NCBI RefSeq assembly: GCF_029968095.1
Contig: NZ_JASCIR010000021.1
Location: forward strand, 1 to 64,000
Direction: 5' to 3'
Source: Streptomyces solicavernae
GTDB taxonomy: Bacteria > Actinomycetota > Actinomycetes > Streptomycetales > Streptomycetaceae
Length of the DNA stretch: 64,000 nt
A model generated the notes under the pieces. The model worked only from the letters and a program-made list of their open reading frames with translations, was not told the DNA's origin and ran no database searches. Below, piece after piece: positions 15,642-23,587 of the stretch. Position numbers and translations under genes: made by a program. Every line of letters begins with the position of its first letter. The stretch's first letter is position 1.

Positions 15642-17036
15642 ATGGCTGCCCGTACGAAATCCACCAAGGACCGTCCGTCGTACCGCTGCACGGAGTGCGG
15701 CTGGCAGACGGCCAAGTGGCTCGGCCGCTGCCCCGAGTGCCAGGCCTGGGGCACGGTCGAGGAGTACGGCGCGCCCGCGGTCCGCACCACCGCCCCCGGC
15801 CGCGTCACCAACTCCGCGCTTCCCATCGGCCAGGTCGACGGCCGCCAGGCCACCGCCCGCTCCACCGGTGTGGACGAGCTGGACCGGGTGCTCGGCGGCG
15901 GCCTCGTGCCCGGCGCCGTGGCGCTGCTCGCGGGCGAGCCCGGCGTCGGCAAGTCCACGCTGCTGCTCGACGTGGCGGCGAAGGCGGCGAGCGACGAGCA
16001 CCGCACGCTCTATGTCACGGGCGAGGAGTCCGCGAGCCAGGTCCGCCTGCGCGCCGACCGCATCGACGCTCTGAACGACCACCTGTATCTGGCCGCCGAG
16101 ACCGATCTCTCCGCCGTTCTGGGCCACTTGGACGCGGTCAAGCCCTCGCTCCTGGTCCTCGACTCGGTGCAGACGGTCGCCTCGCCGGAGATCGACGGCG
16201 CCCCCGGCGGCATGGCCCAGGTGCGCGAGGTCGCGGGCGCCCTGATCCGCGCCTCCAAGGAACGCGGCATGTCCACGCTCCTCGTCGGCCACGTCACGAA
16301 GGACGGCGCCATCGCGGGCCCCCGCCTCCTGGAGCACCTGGTGGACGTGGTGCTGCACTTCGAGGGCGACCGGCACGCGCGCCTGCGCCTGGTCCGCGGC
16401 GTCAAGAACCGTTACGGGGCGACGGACGAGGTCGGCTGCTTCGAGCTGCACGACGAGGGCATCACCGGACTCGCCGACCCCAGCGGCCTCTTCCTCACCC
16501 GCCGCGCGGAGCCCGTCCCCGGCACCTGCCTGACCGTCACCCTCGAAGGGCGCCGCCCCCTGGTCGCCGAGGTCCAGGCGCTCACGGTCGACTCCCAGAT
16601 CCCCTCCCCCAGGCGTACGACCTCCGGTCTGGAGACCTCCCGCGTCTCGATGATGCTCGCCGTCCTCGAACAGCGCGGCCGCATCAGCGCCCTGGGCAAA
16701 CGGGACATCTACAGCGCGACGGTCGGCGGCGTGAAGCTCTCCGAGCCCGCCGCCGACCTGGCGGTCGCCCTCGCCCTGGCCAGCGCGGCCAGCGACACCC
16801 CGCTGCCGAAGAACCTGGTCGCGATCGGCGAGGTCGGCCTCGCGGGCGAGGTCAGAAGGGTCACCGGCGTCCAGCGCAGACTGGCCGAGGCCCACCGCCT
16901 GGGCTTCACGCACGCACTCGTGCCCGGCGACCCGGGCAAGGTCCCGGCCGGCATGAAGGTGACCGAGGTCGCCGACATGGGCGACGCCCTGCGCGTGCTG
17001 CCGAGATCCCGCCGCAGAGAGCCCCGCGAGGGGTAG
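15642..17036 (+). CDS. radA: DNA repair protein RadA (Sms)
   Basis: The 464-residue RecA-like branch-migration ATPase acts in homologous recombination. It has an N-terminal C4 zinc finger (CTECG...CPEC), Walker A GEPGVGKST, the RadA-specific KNRYG motif (KNRYGATDE, about residue 255) and a C-terminal Lon-protease-like domain. ATG 15642 fits the family N-terminus; the open frame extending back to 15486 is upstream sequence. It precedes disA by 194 bp, a conserved pairing that links recombination to the DNA-scanning c-di-AMP synthase. Confidence 0.96.
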   Translation: MAARTKSTKDRPSYRCTECGWQTAKWLGRCPECQAWGTVEEYGAPAVRTTAPGRVTNSALPIGQVDGRQATARSTGVDELDRVLGGGLVPGAVALLAGEPGVGKSTLLLDVAAKAASDEHRTLYVTGEESASQVRLRADRIDALNDHLYLAAETDLSAVLGHLDAVKPSLLVLDSVQTVASPEIDGAPGGMAQVREVAGALIRASKERGMSTLLVGHVTKDGAIAGPRLLEHLVDVVLHFEGDRHARLRLVRGVKNRYGATDEVGCFELHDEGITGLADPSGLFLTRRAEPVPGTCLTVTLEGRRPLVAEVQALTVDSQIPSPRRTTSGLETSRVSMMLAVLEQRGRISALGKRDIYSATVGGVKLSEPAADLAVALALASAASDTPLPKNLVAIGEVGLAGEVRRVTGVQRRLAEAHRLGFTHALVPGDPGKVPAGMKVTEVADMGDALRVLPRSRRREPREG

Positions 17037-17082
17037 GCCCTGCCTTCGGAGCACCGCACCTTGGGGAGCAGGCGGGACTCTG

Positions 17083-17111
17083 CGGACACTGCCGGGGACC
17101 GCCGGTAGACT
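17083..17111 (+). promoter_or_regulatory. Putative disA promoter
   Basis: CGGACA (17083-17088, 4/6 to the -35 consensus) and TAGACT (17106-17111, 4/6 to the -10 consensus) are spaced by exactly 17 bp in the radA-disA gap. This would give disA a transcript independent of radA with a leader of about 110 nt. Confidence 0.45.
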
Positions 17112-17230
17112 TTGCCCCGGTCTCGCCCATCCGTACGAACCAGGGGCCGTACGAGCAAGGGCCGTACGGCACCGCGCACCAGGCGTTCCGTACACACCGA
17201 GGGCGAGGAAACCGCGACCGGAGGAGTGCA

Positions 17231-18361
17231 GTGGCAGCCAATGACCGGGCGGCAGCTCCCGGCAAGTCGGGTGGGAGCTCCGGCGACGGTTCGACGGGGT
17301 TGATGCGCTCCTCGCTGAGCGCGGTCGCGCCCGGTACGGCACTGCGCGACGGCCTGGAGCGCATCCTGCGCGGCAACACCGGCGGGCTCATCGTGCTCGG
17401 CTCGGACAAGACCGTCGAGGTGATGTGCACCGGCGGCTTCGTGCTCGACGTGGAGTTCACCGCGACGCGACTGCGCGAGCTCTGCAAGCTCGACGGTGGC
17501 ATCGTGGTCTCGTCGGACCTCTCGAAGATCCTGCGGGCCGGCGTCCAGCTCGTGCCGGACCCGACGATCCCCACCGAGGAGACCGGCACCCGGCACCGCA
17601 CCGCGGACCGGGTCAGCAAGCAGGTCGACTTCCCCGTGGTCTCGGTCTCCCAGTCGATGCGCCTGATCGCGCTGTACGTCGACGGGCAGCGCCGCGTCCT
17701 TGAGGACTCCGCCGCGATCCTGTCCCGCGCCAACCAGGCCCTGGCCACCCTTGAGCGGTACAAGCTCCGCCTGGACGAGGTCGCGGGCACGCTCTCCGCC
17801 CTGGAGATCGAAGACCTGGTGACGGTCCGGGACGTGACGGCGGTCGCCCAGCGCCTGGAGATGGTCCGCCGCATCGCCACGGAGATCGCCGAGTACGTGG
17901 TGGAGCTCGGCACCGACGGCCGCCTTCTCGCCCTGCAGCTGGACGAGTTGATCGCGGGCGTCGAGCCGGAGCGCGAACTCGTCGTACGGGACTACGTGCC
18001 GGCGCCGACCGCCAGGCGCTCCCGCACCGTCGAGGAAGCGCTCCACGAACTCAACGACCTCACCCACCCCGAACTGCTCGAACTGCCCATAGTGGCAAGG
18101 GCGTTGGGGTACACGGGTTCGCCCGAGACGCTGGACTCGGCGGTCTCGCCGCGCGGCTTCCGGCTGCTCGCCAAGGTGCCGCGGCTGCCCGGCGCGATCA
18201 TCGACCGCCTGGTGGAGCACTTCGGCGGCCTGCAGAAGCTGCTCGCCGCGAGCGTGGACGACCTGCAGACGGTGGACGGCGTCGGCGAGGCGCGTGCGCG
18301 CAGCGTCCGCGAGGGGCTGTCCCGGCTGGCGGAGTCGTCGATTCTGGAGCGGTACGTGTAG
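17231..18361 (+). CDS. disA: DNA integrity scanning protein, c-di-AMP synthase DisA
   Basis: The 376-residue diadenylate cyclase makes c-di-AMP from two ATP. An N-terminal DAC domain carries LDGGIVVSSD (the DGA motif, here DGG) and GTRHRTADR (the RHR motif). A helical linker and a C-terminal helix-hairpin-helix DNA-binding domain (LQTVDGVGEARARSVREGL) follow. GTG 17231 is preceded by GGAGGAG. Streptomyces use c-di-AMP to control osmotic balance, K+ uptake and cell-wall hydrolases, which fits the osmoprotectant transporter and M23 hydrolase in this window, although no c-di-AMP riboswitch was found here. Confidence 0.95.
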   Translation: MAANDRAAAPGKSGGSSGDGSTGLMRSSLSAVAPGTALRDGLERILRGNTGGLIVLGSDKTVEVMCTGGFVLDVEFTATRLRELCKLDGGIVVSSDLSKILRAGVQLVPDPTIPTEETGTRHRTADRVSKQVDFPVVSVSQSMRLIALYVDGQRRVLEDSAAILSRANQALATLERYKLRLDEVAGTLSALEIEDLVTVRDVTAVAQRLEMVRRIATEIAEYVVELGTDGRLLALQLDELIAGVEPERELVVRDYVPAPTARRSRTVEEALHELNDLTHPELLELPIVARALGYTGSPETLDSAVSPRGFRLLAKVPRLPGAIIDRLVEHFGGLQKLLAASVDDLQTVDGVGEARARSVREGLSRLAESSILERYV

Positions 18362-18480
18362 CTGGGGCGGGTCTTACGTCGACCGCCCCTCGCCGTCGTC
18401 CGGGGCAGGTCTTCCGGGGCAGGTCTGCTGGCGGCTGCCGCCCCGGACCCCGCCCCGCTCCCTTTCCGGCCTCCACCTCG

Positions 18481-18497
18481 AACGCCGGACGGGCTGA
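18481..18497. repeat. Short interspersed repeat core
   Basis: AACGCCGGACGGGCTGA is a member of a short family that recurs at 34839-34860 (opposite strand) and, with changes, at 42840-42856. All copies are in gaps next to gene ends, as expected for the common Streptomyces intergenic palindromic element. Confidence 0.5.
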
Positions 18498-18500
18498 TGG

Positions 18501-19289
18501 TTACGCCTCCTTGAGCACGAACGACGTCCGTGCCGTCGGCAGCCCCGGCGTCTTCGCCTCGACCAAGTACGTACCGGGCTCGGCCGAGCCGGGCCGTGGG
18601 GTGGCGCACTGCTTCTCGCTCGGCTTGCGGTCCCAGTCGACGGTGTGCGTGAACTTCCCGCCCTGGGCCACCTTCAGGAACACATGGCCGGGTCCGGCCG
18701 GGCAGTCGTCCGAGGCCCACAGGACGTCGCCGCCGTCGGCCTGAGTGATCGTCAGGACCGTGCCCTCGGGGCCGACGTCGATCTTGCAAGGGCCGGCCGA
18801 GGTGTTCTCGGCGATCAGCTCGAACTTCGGCTTCTCGTCCGGCTCGTACTCGTTGCGGACGCTGCGCAGGGTCCACATCACCTGGGACGGCGTGCAGTTG
18901 GCGAGCGCCGCGCCCGCGGGCACGCGCGTACCGGAGCCGTCGGCTACGCCGTTCTCGCCCACGTCACCCTTGGTACCGCCGGCGCCCCCCGCGCCGCCGC
19001 CCGAGCCCGAACCGGAACCACCGCCCGACCCCCCGCCGTCGCCCGACTCATCCCGTCCGCCCGGCTGTTCGCTGATCGCGGGGCCGGAACCGGAGGGTCC
19101 GGGAGTGATGGAGGGCGCGGGCCCCTTGCCGTCCGGCGTGCCCGATCCCCGGGTGACGCTGCCGCCACCGCCGGTGACGGCCCAGGCGGCGAGCAGCGCG
19201 AGCACCGCGACCACGGACAGCAGAACCGCCCTCCGGCGCCAGTAGATGGACGAGGGAAGCGGCCCGATCGGATTACGCAGAGATCCCAC
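18501..19289 (-). CDS. Membrane-anchored secreted protein, unknown function
   Basis: The 262-residue protein has an N-terminal signal-anchor (WRRRAVLLSVVAVLALLAAWAV, about residues 17-38). A Gly/Ser-rich spacer of about 80 residues follows, then a compact extracellular domain with four Cys (NCTPSQVMW, GPCKI, DDCPAG, KQCATP) that could form disulfides. I chose GTG 19289 (MGSLRNPIGPLP); an ATG at 19319 adds ten residues. I recognise no enzyme motif. It is convergent with disA. Confidence 0.72.
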   Translation of the reverse strand: MGSLRNPIGPLPSSIYWRRRAVLLSVVAVLALLAAWAVTGGGGSVTRGSGTPDGKGPAPSITPGPSGSGPAISEQPGGRDESGDGGGSGGGSGSGSGGGAGGAGGTKGDVGENGVADGSGTRVPAGAALANCTPSQVMWTLRSVRNEYEPDEKPKFELIAENTSAGPCKIDVGPEGTVLTITQADGGDVLWASDDCPAGPGHVFLKVAQGGKFTHTVDWDRKPSEKQCATPRPGSAEPGTYLVEAKTPGLPTARTSFVLKEA

Positions 19290-19473
19290 GGACCGAACCT
19301 TACGAGAGATCGGCCCCAACTCCCGCCCCCACCCGCCGCCCTGGCCCCGGACTTTTACGGATCATCAGCCCGCAGCCCGACCCTGCGGGCACCGGAACAC
19401 GACCTGCGTACGGCATGCTCCCGGCCGTGCGCGGGAGGCGGGCTGGTCTCGTCGGCCCGTGGCGTCCAGGACC

Positions 19474-20181
19474 ATGGAGGGCATGGACAGCAACACTCCG
19501 GTCGACACCTCCGACCTCTACCGCGACATCACCGGCTTCGCGCACGACACCCCGGCCTGGCTGCAGACCGTGGCCGAAGTGTGGACCGAGCTCGGGCTGT
19601 TGCTCTTCGGCGTGCTCTTCACGGTGGCCTGGTGGCGTGCGCGGCGCGGCGATCCGCGCGCCCTGGCGATATCGGTGCTCGCGCCGCTCGGCACCGCTTT
19701 CGCCTATGTGGTCAGCGAGTTGTTCAAGTCGGTGGTGGACGAGGACCGGCCGTGCCGGGCGGTCGCGGGTGCGGCGGCGTCCCTGGTGGAGTGCCCGCCG
19801 GTGGGCGACTGGTCCTTCCCCAGCAACCACTCCACGATCGCGGGCGCCGCCGCCGTCGCCCTGCTGCTCGCCCGGCGCTCGCTCGCCTGGCTGACGCTGC
19901 CGATGGCGGTCCTGATGGCGTTCTCGCGGGTCTTCGTCGGCGTGCATTACCCGCACGACGTGGCGGTGGGCCTGCTGCTCGGCGCGCTCGTCGCGTTCCT
20001 CGTCGTACGGATCGGGGCCCGGCCCGGCGCGCGGGTCGTCGGGGCGATGCGCGGCTCGTCAACGGGCGCGGTCCGCTGGTTCGCCGGTCCCGGTGACGAC
20101 GCCGTACGGGGTGCGGCGCCCGGCGGGTACGCGGCCGCGCCCCCGCAGCCCGGCCCGTACCAGGACGAGCGGACCCGCTGA
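19474..20181 (+). CDS. PAP2-superfamily membrane phosphatase
   Basis: The 235-residue type 2 phosphatidic-acid-phosphatase-like protein has about five membrane segments and the three signature motifs KSVVDEDRP, PSNHST and SRVFVGVHYPHD. Family members dephosphorylate undecaprenyl pyrophosphate or phosphatidic acid at the membrane, so a role in wall lipid recycling or phospholipid synthesis is likely. ATG 19474 is used; ATG 19483 is possible. The C-tail is Pro/Gly-rich. Confidence 0.88.
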   Translation: MEGMDSNTPVDTSDLYRDITGFAHDTPAWLQTVAEVWTELGLLLFGVLFTVAWWRARRGDPRALAISVLAPLGTAFAYVVSELFKSVVDEDRPCRAVAGAAASLVECPPVGDWSFPSNHSTIAGAAAVALLLARRSLAWLTLPMAVLMAFSRVFVGVHYPHDVAVGLLLGALVAFLVVRIGARPGARVVGAMRGSSTGAVRWFAGPGDDAVRGAAPGGYAAAPPQPGPYQDERTR

Positions 20182-20265
20182 GGCGACGGGGCGACGGGGC
20201 GGCGGACCGCGTACGGCACGGCAATGTCCCCGCCCCCAACTCGCCCGTGGGACACTCGCCGTGCC

Positions 20266-21186
20266 ATGACTGCGACCGCTTCCACACCCCAAGCACCCGA
20301 CGCTCCCGACGCGTCGCACTCGCTCCACGCGCCCGTCATCGCGTGGTTCGAGGCGCACGCACGCGACCTGCCCTGGCGCCGCCCCGACGCGGGCCCGTGG
20401 GGCGTGATGGTCAGCGAGTTCATGCTGCAGCAGACCCCGGTCAGCCGGGTCCTGCCGGTGTACGAGCAGTGGCTCGCGCGCTGGCCGCGCCCCGCCGACC
20501 TGGCCAAGGAACCGCCCGGCGAGGCGGTCCGTGCCTGGGGCCGGCTCGGCTACCCGCGCCGCGCGCTGCGGCTGCACGGCGCGGCCGTGGCGATAACGGA
20601 ACGGCACGGCGGCGACGTACCGCGCAGGCACGCGCAGCTGCTCGCGCTGCCCGGCATCGGGGAGTACACGGCGGCGGCCGTGGCCTCGTTCGCGTACGGG
20701 CAGCGCCATGCGGTGCTCGACACGAACGTGCGCCGGGTGTTCGCGCGGGCGGCGACCGGCGTGCAGTACCCGCCGAACGCCACCACCGCCGCCGAGCGCA
20801 AGCTGGCCCGCGCGCTGCTGCCCGAGGAGGACGCCACGGCCGCGCGCTGGGCCGCCGCCTCGATGGAGCTCGGCGCGCTTGTCTGCACCGCGAAGAACGA
20901 GGACTGCGCGCGCTGCCCGATCGCCGCCCAGTGCGCCTGGCGGCTCGCCGGGAAGCCCGCGCACGAAGGCCCCGCCCGGCGCGGCCAGACGTACGCGGGC
21001 ACCGACCGGCAGGTGCGCGGCAAGCTGCTCGCCGTGCTGCGGGAGGCCGTCGCGCCGGTGCCGCAGGCCGCGCTCGACCGGGTGTGGGACGAGCCGGTGC
21101 AGCGGGCCCGCGCGCTGGACGGCCTGGTGGCGGACGGTCTCGTCGAGCCGCTGCCGGGCGGTCTTTACCGGCTGCCGCTGAGCTGA
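20266..21186 (+). CDS. mutY: A/G-specific adenine DNA glycosylase
   Basis: The 306-residue MutY removes adenine mispaired with 8-oxoguanine. It shows the catalytic Glu in SEFMLQQT (about residue 47), helix-hairpin-helix LPGIGEYTAAAV, catalytic Asp in LDTNVRRV, and the [4Fe-4S] Cys set C-X6-C-X2-C-X5-C (CTAKNEDCARCPIAAQC). The C-terminal NUDIX-like recognition domain of long MutY forms is short here. ATG 20266 is the first start in frame with the conserved N-terminus. Confidence 0.95.
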   Translation: MTATASTPQAPDAPDASHSLHAPVIAWFEAHARDLPWRRPDAGPWGVMVSEFMLQQTPVSRVLPVYEQWLARWPRPADLAKEPPGEAVRAWGRLGYPRRALRLHGAAVAITERHGGDVPRRHAQLLALPGIGEYTAAAVASFAYGQRHAVLDTNVRRVFARAATGVQYPPNATTAAERKLARALLPEEDATAARWAAASMELGALVCTAKNEDCARCPIAAQCAWRLAGKPAHEGPARRGQTYAGTDRQVRGKLLAVLREAVAPVPQAALDRVWDEPVQRARALDGLVADGLVEPLPGGLYRLPLS

Positions 21187-21207
21187 TCCCGTACGCACTT
21201 GTCTTCG

Positions 21208-21237
21208 AGGCCCGCACGGCTCCGGTCGCGCGGGCCT
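21208..21237 (+). terminator. Putative mutY terminator
   Basis: An 8-bp stem (AGGCCCGC / GCGGGCCT) with a 14-nt loop lies 21 bp after the mutY stop. It would isolate mutY from the sigE operon. Confidence 0.5.
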
Positions 21238-21438
21238 TCGCCTTGCGTCTGGGCGCGTACGCCCGGAAATCCTTTCCCTACGCCGCCCCTACACCGCGCG
21301 AATCCGGGCCGATCAGGCATAGCACCGGGCATTTTTAGGCGCCGCTTACCCCTGTTACACAACCGAGGGGTAGCCGTGCGCCCGCCGCAGGCTGCTTCGC
21401 GAAGCGCCGTTACACCGCCTCCGTAGCTTCGGAGATGT

Positions 21439-21490
21439 ACCGGAGAGACGGACCGGAGAGACGGACCGGAGAGACGGACCGGAGAGACGT
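21439..21490 (+). repeat. Four 13-bp tandem repeats upstream of sigE
   Basis: Four consecutive copies of ACCGGAGAGACGG (the last ends in T) lie 40-92 bp before the sigE start codon. They fall either in the promoter or in the 5' leader. The rest of the 344-bp mutY-sigE gap holds a GCTTCGCGAAGC palindrome (21394-21405) and two GTTACAC copies (21354-21360, 21409-21415). In S. coelicolor the sigE promoter depends on phospho-CseB, so these are candidate CseB or mRNA-level control elements. Confidence 0.8.
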
Positions 21491-21530
21491 CCGGTTCCAC
21501 GGCAGGTGTGAGGGATGGAGGCGGTTGACG

Positions 21531-22079
21531 ATGGCGCACGGCGAGGTGCTCGAATTCGAGGAGTACGTCCGTACCCGGCAGGACGCCCTGATGCGCAGCG
21601 CCCGCCGCCTCGTGCCCGACCCGGCCGACGCCCAGGACCTGCTGCAGACCGCGCTGGTGCGGACGTACCACCGCTGGGACGGGATCGCCGACAAGCGGCT
21701 CGCGGACGCCTACCTCCGCCGCGTGATGATCAATACGCGTACCGAGTGGTGGCGGGCCCGGCGCCTGGAGGAGGTGCCCACCGAGCAGCTGCCGGACGCC
21801 GGCGTCGACGACTCCACGGAGCAGCACGCGGACCGCGCCCTCCTGATGGACGTCCTCAAGGTCCTCGCACCCAAGCAGCGCAGCGTGGTCGTCCTGCGAC
21901 ACTGGGAACAGATGTCCACCGAGGAGACGGCTGCCGCCCTCGGAATGTCGGCCGGTACGGTCAAGAGCACGCTGCACCGGGCGCTCGCCCGACTCCGCCA
22001 GGAGCTGGAGAGCCGCAACGCCGAGACCGGCGCCGACGGCGTGCTCGGAGTTAAGGAGCGGGAGCGTTGCACGGCCTGA
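21531..22079 (+). CDS. sigE: ECF sigma factor SigE (cell-envelope stress)
   Basis: The 182-residue ECF sigma factor of the Streptomyces SigE type has region 2 (DPADAQDLLQTALVRTYHRWD), the conserved RVMINTRTEWWRAR segment and region 4 (LAPKQRSVVVLRHWEQMSTEETAAALGMSAGTVKSTLHRAL). ATG 21531 follows GGAGG by 9 nt. It is the first gene of the four-gene operon sigE-cseA-cseB-cseC. In S. coelicolor, SigE is controlled at transcription by CseB/CseC rather than by an anti-sigma factor. It directs genes for wall and membrane maintenance. Confidence 0.95.
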   Translation: MAHGEVLEFEEYVRTRQDALMRSARRLVPDPADAQDLLQTALVRTYHRWDGIADKRLADAYLRRVMINTRTEWWRARRLEEVPTEQLPDAGVDDSTEQHADRALLMDVLKVLAPKQRSVVVLRHWEQMSTEETAAALGMSAGTVKSTLHRALARLRQELESRNAETGADGVLGVKERERCTA

Positions 22080-22828
22080 AACGCCTCGGCGGCCCCGAGG
22101 ACAGCCCCAAGGGCGAACCCGGGAGCAGGCCCAAGGGCGAACCCGGGAGCAGGCCCAAGGGCGAACCCGGAAGCGGGCCCAAGGGCGAACCCGGGAGCAG
22201 GCCCAGGGGTGGATCCAAGGCGGGGAGTGCGGCTGCGGCGGCGCTCGCCGCCCTCGCCCTTTCCGTGTGCAGCCTCGTCTCGTGCAGCACGGGCGGCACC
22301 GGCACGCGCGACGAGGGCCCCGCCCGCAGCGACCAGGTCGCCCAGGGCTCGCCCGCCCCGTCCGCGAAGCCCGGCAAGGAGCACACGGTCGACCCGGTGC
22401 GGCTGGTGCGCGAGGACCCCAAGGTCAGCAAGGCGGTCAAGGCCGACCTGAAGCCGTGCGCGGGCGACTCCTATCCGGTGGACGTGAGTTACGGGAACTT
22501 GACCGGAGGATCCCGCAACGATGTCGTGGTCAACGTCCTGACCTGCTCAGACGCCATCGGCATCGGGTCGTACGTCTATCGCGCCAAGGGCGGTGCGTAC
22601 GAGAATGTGTTCCGCACCGAGGAGCCCGCCTCGTACGCCGAGATCAACGCGGACGGGCTGACCGTCACGCGGCAGACGTACACGAAGGACGACTCGGTGG
22701 CCTTGCCCTCCGGCGAGGACATCACCCTCTACGAGTGGCGGGACGGCGCCTTCGTGCAGACCGGCCACTGGACCAACCGATACGGCAGCGCGGGCAGCGA
22801 CGTCAGGCCCGCGCCCGAGGAGAACTGA
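22067..22828 (+). CDS. cseA: CseA lipoprotein, negative modulator of the SigE system
   Basis: The 253-residue predicted lipoprotein has a hydrophobic core AAAAALAALALSVCSLVSC ending in a lipobox LVSC. The TTG start at 22067 has AAGGAG 8 nt upstream and overlaps the sigE end by 13 nt; no other in-frame start lies between it and the signal core. The n-region is therefore about 54 residues long and holds four to five copies of a PKGEPGSR unit from a 24-bp DNA repeat, which is abnormal for a lipoprotein signal. CseA in S. coelicolor faces outward and dampens sigE expression, probably through CseC. Confidence 0.9.
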   Translation: MHGLKRLGGPEDSPKGEPGSRPKGEPGSRPKGEPGSGPKGEPGSRPRGGSKAGSAAAAALAALALSVCSLVSCSTGGTGTRDEGPARSDQVAQGSPAPSAKPGKEHTVDPVRLVREDPKVSKAVKADLKPCAGDSYPVDVSYGNLTGGSRNDVVVNVLTCSDAIGIGSYVYRAKGGAYENVFRTEEPASYAEINADGLTVTRQTYTKDDSVALPSGEDITLYEWRDGAFVQTGHWTNRYGSAGSDVRPAPEEN

Positions 22829-22838
22829 GAGCGAGCGG

Positions 22839-23579
22839 ATGGCCGAGCAGACCCATGTCCTGTTCGTCGAGGACGACGACGTCATCCGCGAAGCGACGCA
22901 GCTCGCCCTGGAGCGCGACGGCTTCGTGGTCACCGCCATGCCGGACGGCCTGTCGGGGCTCGATGCGTTCCGGTCGGACCGGCCGGACATCGCGCTGCTC
23001 GACGTGATGGTGCCGGGGCTCGACGGGGTCTCGCTGTGCCGGCGCATCCGGGACGAGTCAACGGTGCCGGTGATCATGCTCTCGGCACGGGCCGACTCCA
23101 TCGACGTGGTCCTCGGCCTGGAGGCCGGCGCCGACGACTACGTGACAAAGCCGTTCGACGGTGCCGTGCTCGTCGCCCGTATCCGGGCCGTGCTGCGCCG
23201 TTTCGGGCACGCGGGCGGGCCGGGGCACGGCTCGGGGCACGGCTCGGGGGGCGGCGCGGCGGACGAAGGTGCCGGACAGGTGAACGGGGGCGTGCTTGTC
23301 TTCGGCGACCTGGAGGTGGACACCGAGGGCATGGAGGTGCGGCGCGGCGGCGCGCACGTCGCCCTGACGCCCACCGAGATGCGGCTGCTCCTGGAGTTCT
23401 CGGCGGCCCCCGGCACGGTCCTCTCCCGCGACAAGCTCCTGGAGCGGGTGTGGGACTACGGCTGGGGCGGGGACACCCGCGTCGTGGACGTCCATGTGCA
23501 GCGGCTGCGCACCAAGATCGGCCAGGACCGGATCGAGACCGTCCGCGGCTTCGGCTACAAGCTCAAGGGACAGGGATAG
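22839..23579 (+). CDS. cseB: CseB response regulator (OmpR family)
   Basis: The 246-residue regulator has a receiver domain (VLFVEDDD at the start, phospho-acceptor Asp in LLDVMVPGLDG, Lys in VTKPF). A Gly/His-rich linker of about 30 residues follows (GPGHGSGHGSGGG), then a winged-helix OmpR/PhoB DNA-binding domain (LTPTEMRLLLEF...TRVVDVHVQRLRTKIG). ATG 22839 is 10 nt after cseA. It activates the sigE promoter when phosphorylated by CseC. Confidence 0.95.
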   Translation: MAEQTHVLFVEDDDVIREATQLALERDGFVVTAMPDGLSGLDAFRSDRPDIALLDVMVPGLDGVSLCRRIRDESTVPVIMLSARADSIDVVLGLEAGADDYVTKPFDGAVLVARIRAVLRRFGHAGGPGHGSGHGSGGGAADEGAGQVNGGVLVFGDLEVDTEGMEVRRGGAHVALTPTEMRLLLEFSAAPGTVLSRDKLLERVWDYGWGGDTRVVDVHVQRLRTKIGQDRIETVRGFGYKLKGQG

Positions 23580-23587
23580 CTCCCGGA

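Noticed and set aside
15383..18361. One long frame spanning radA and disA as a fusion protein
   Set aside because: The part before 17231 is in a different frame from RadA and Arg-rich; disA has its own GTG and ribosome-binding site at 17231.
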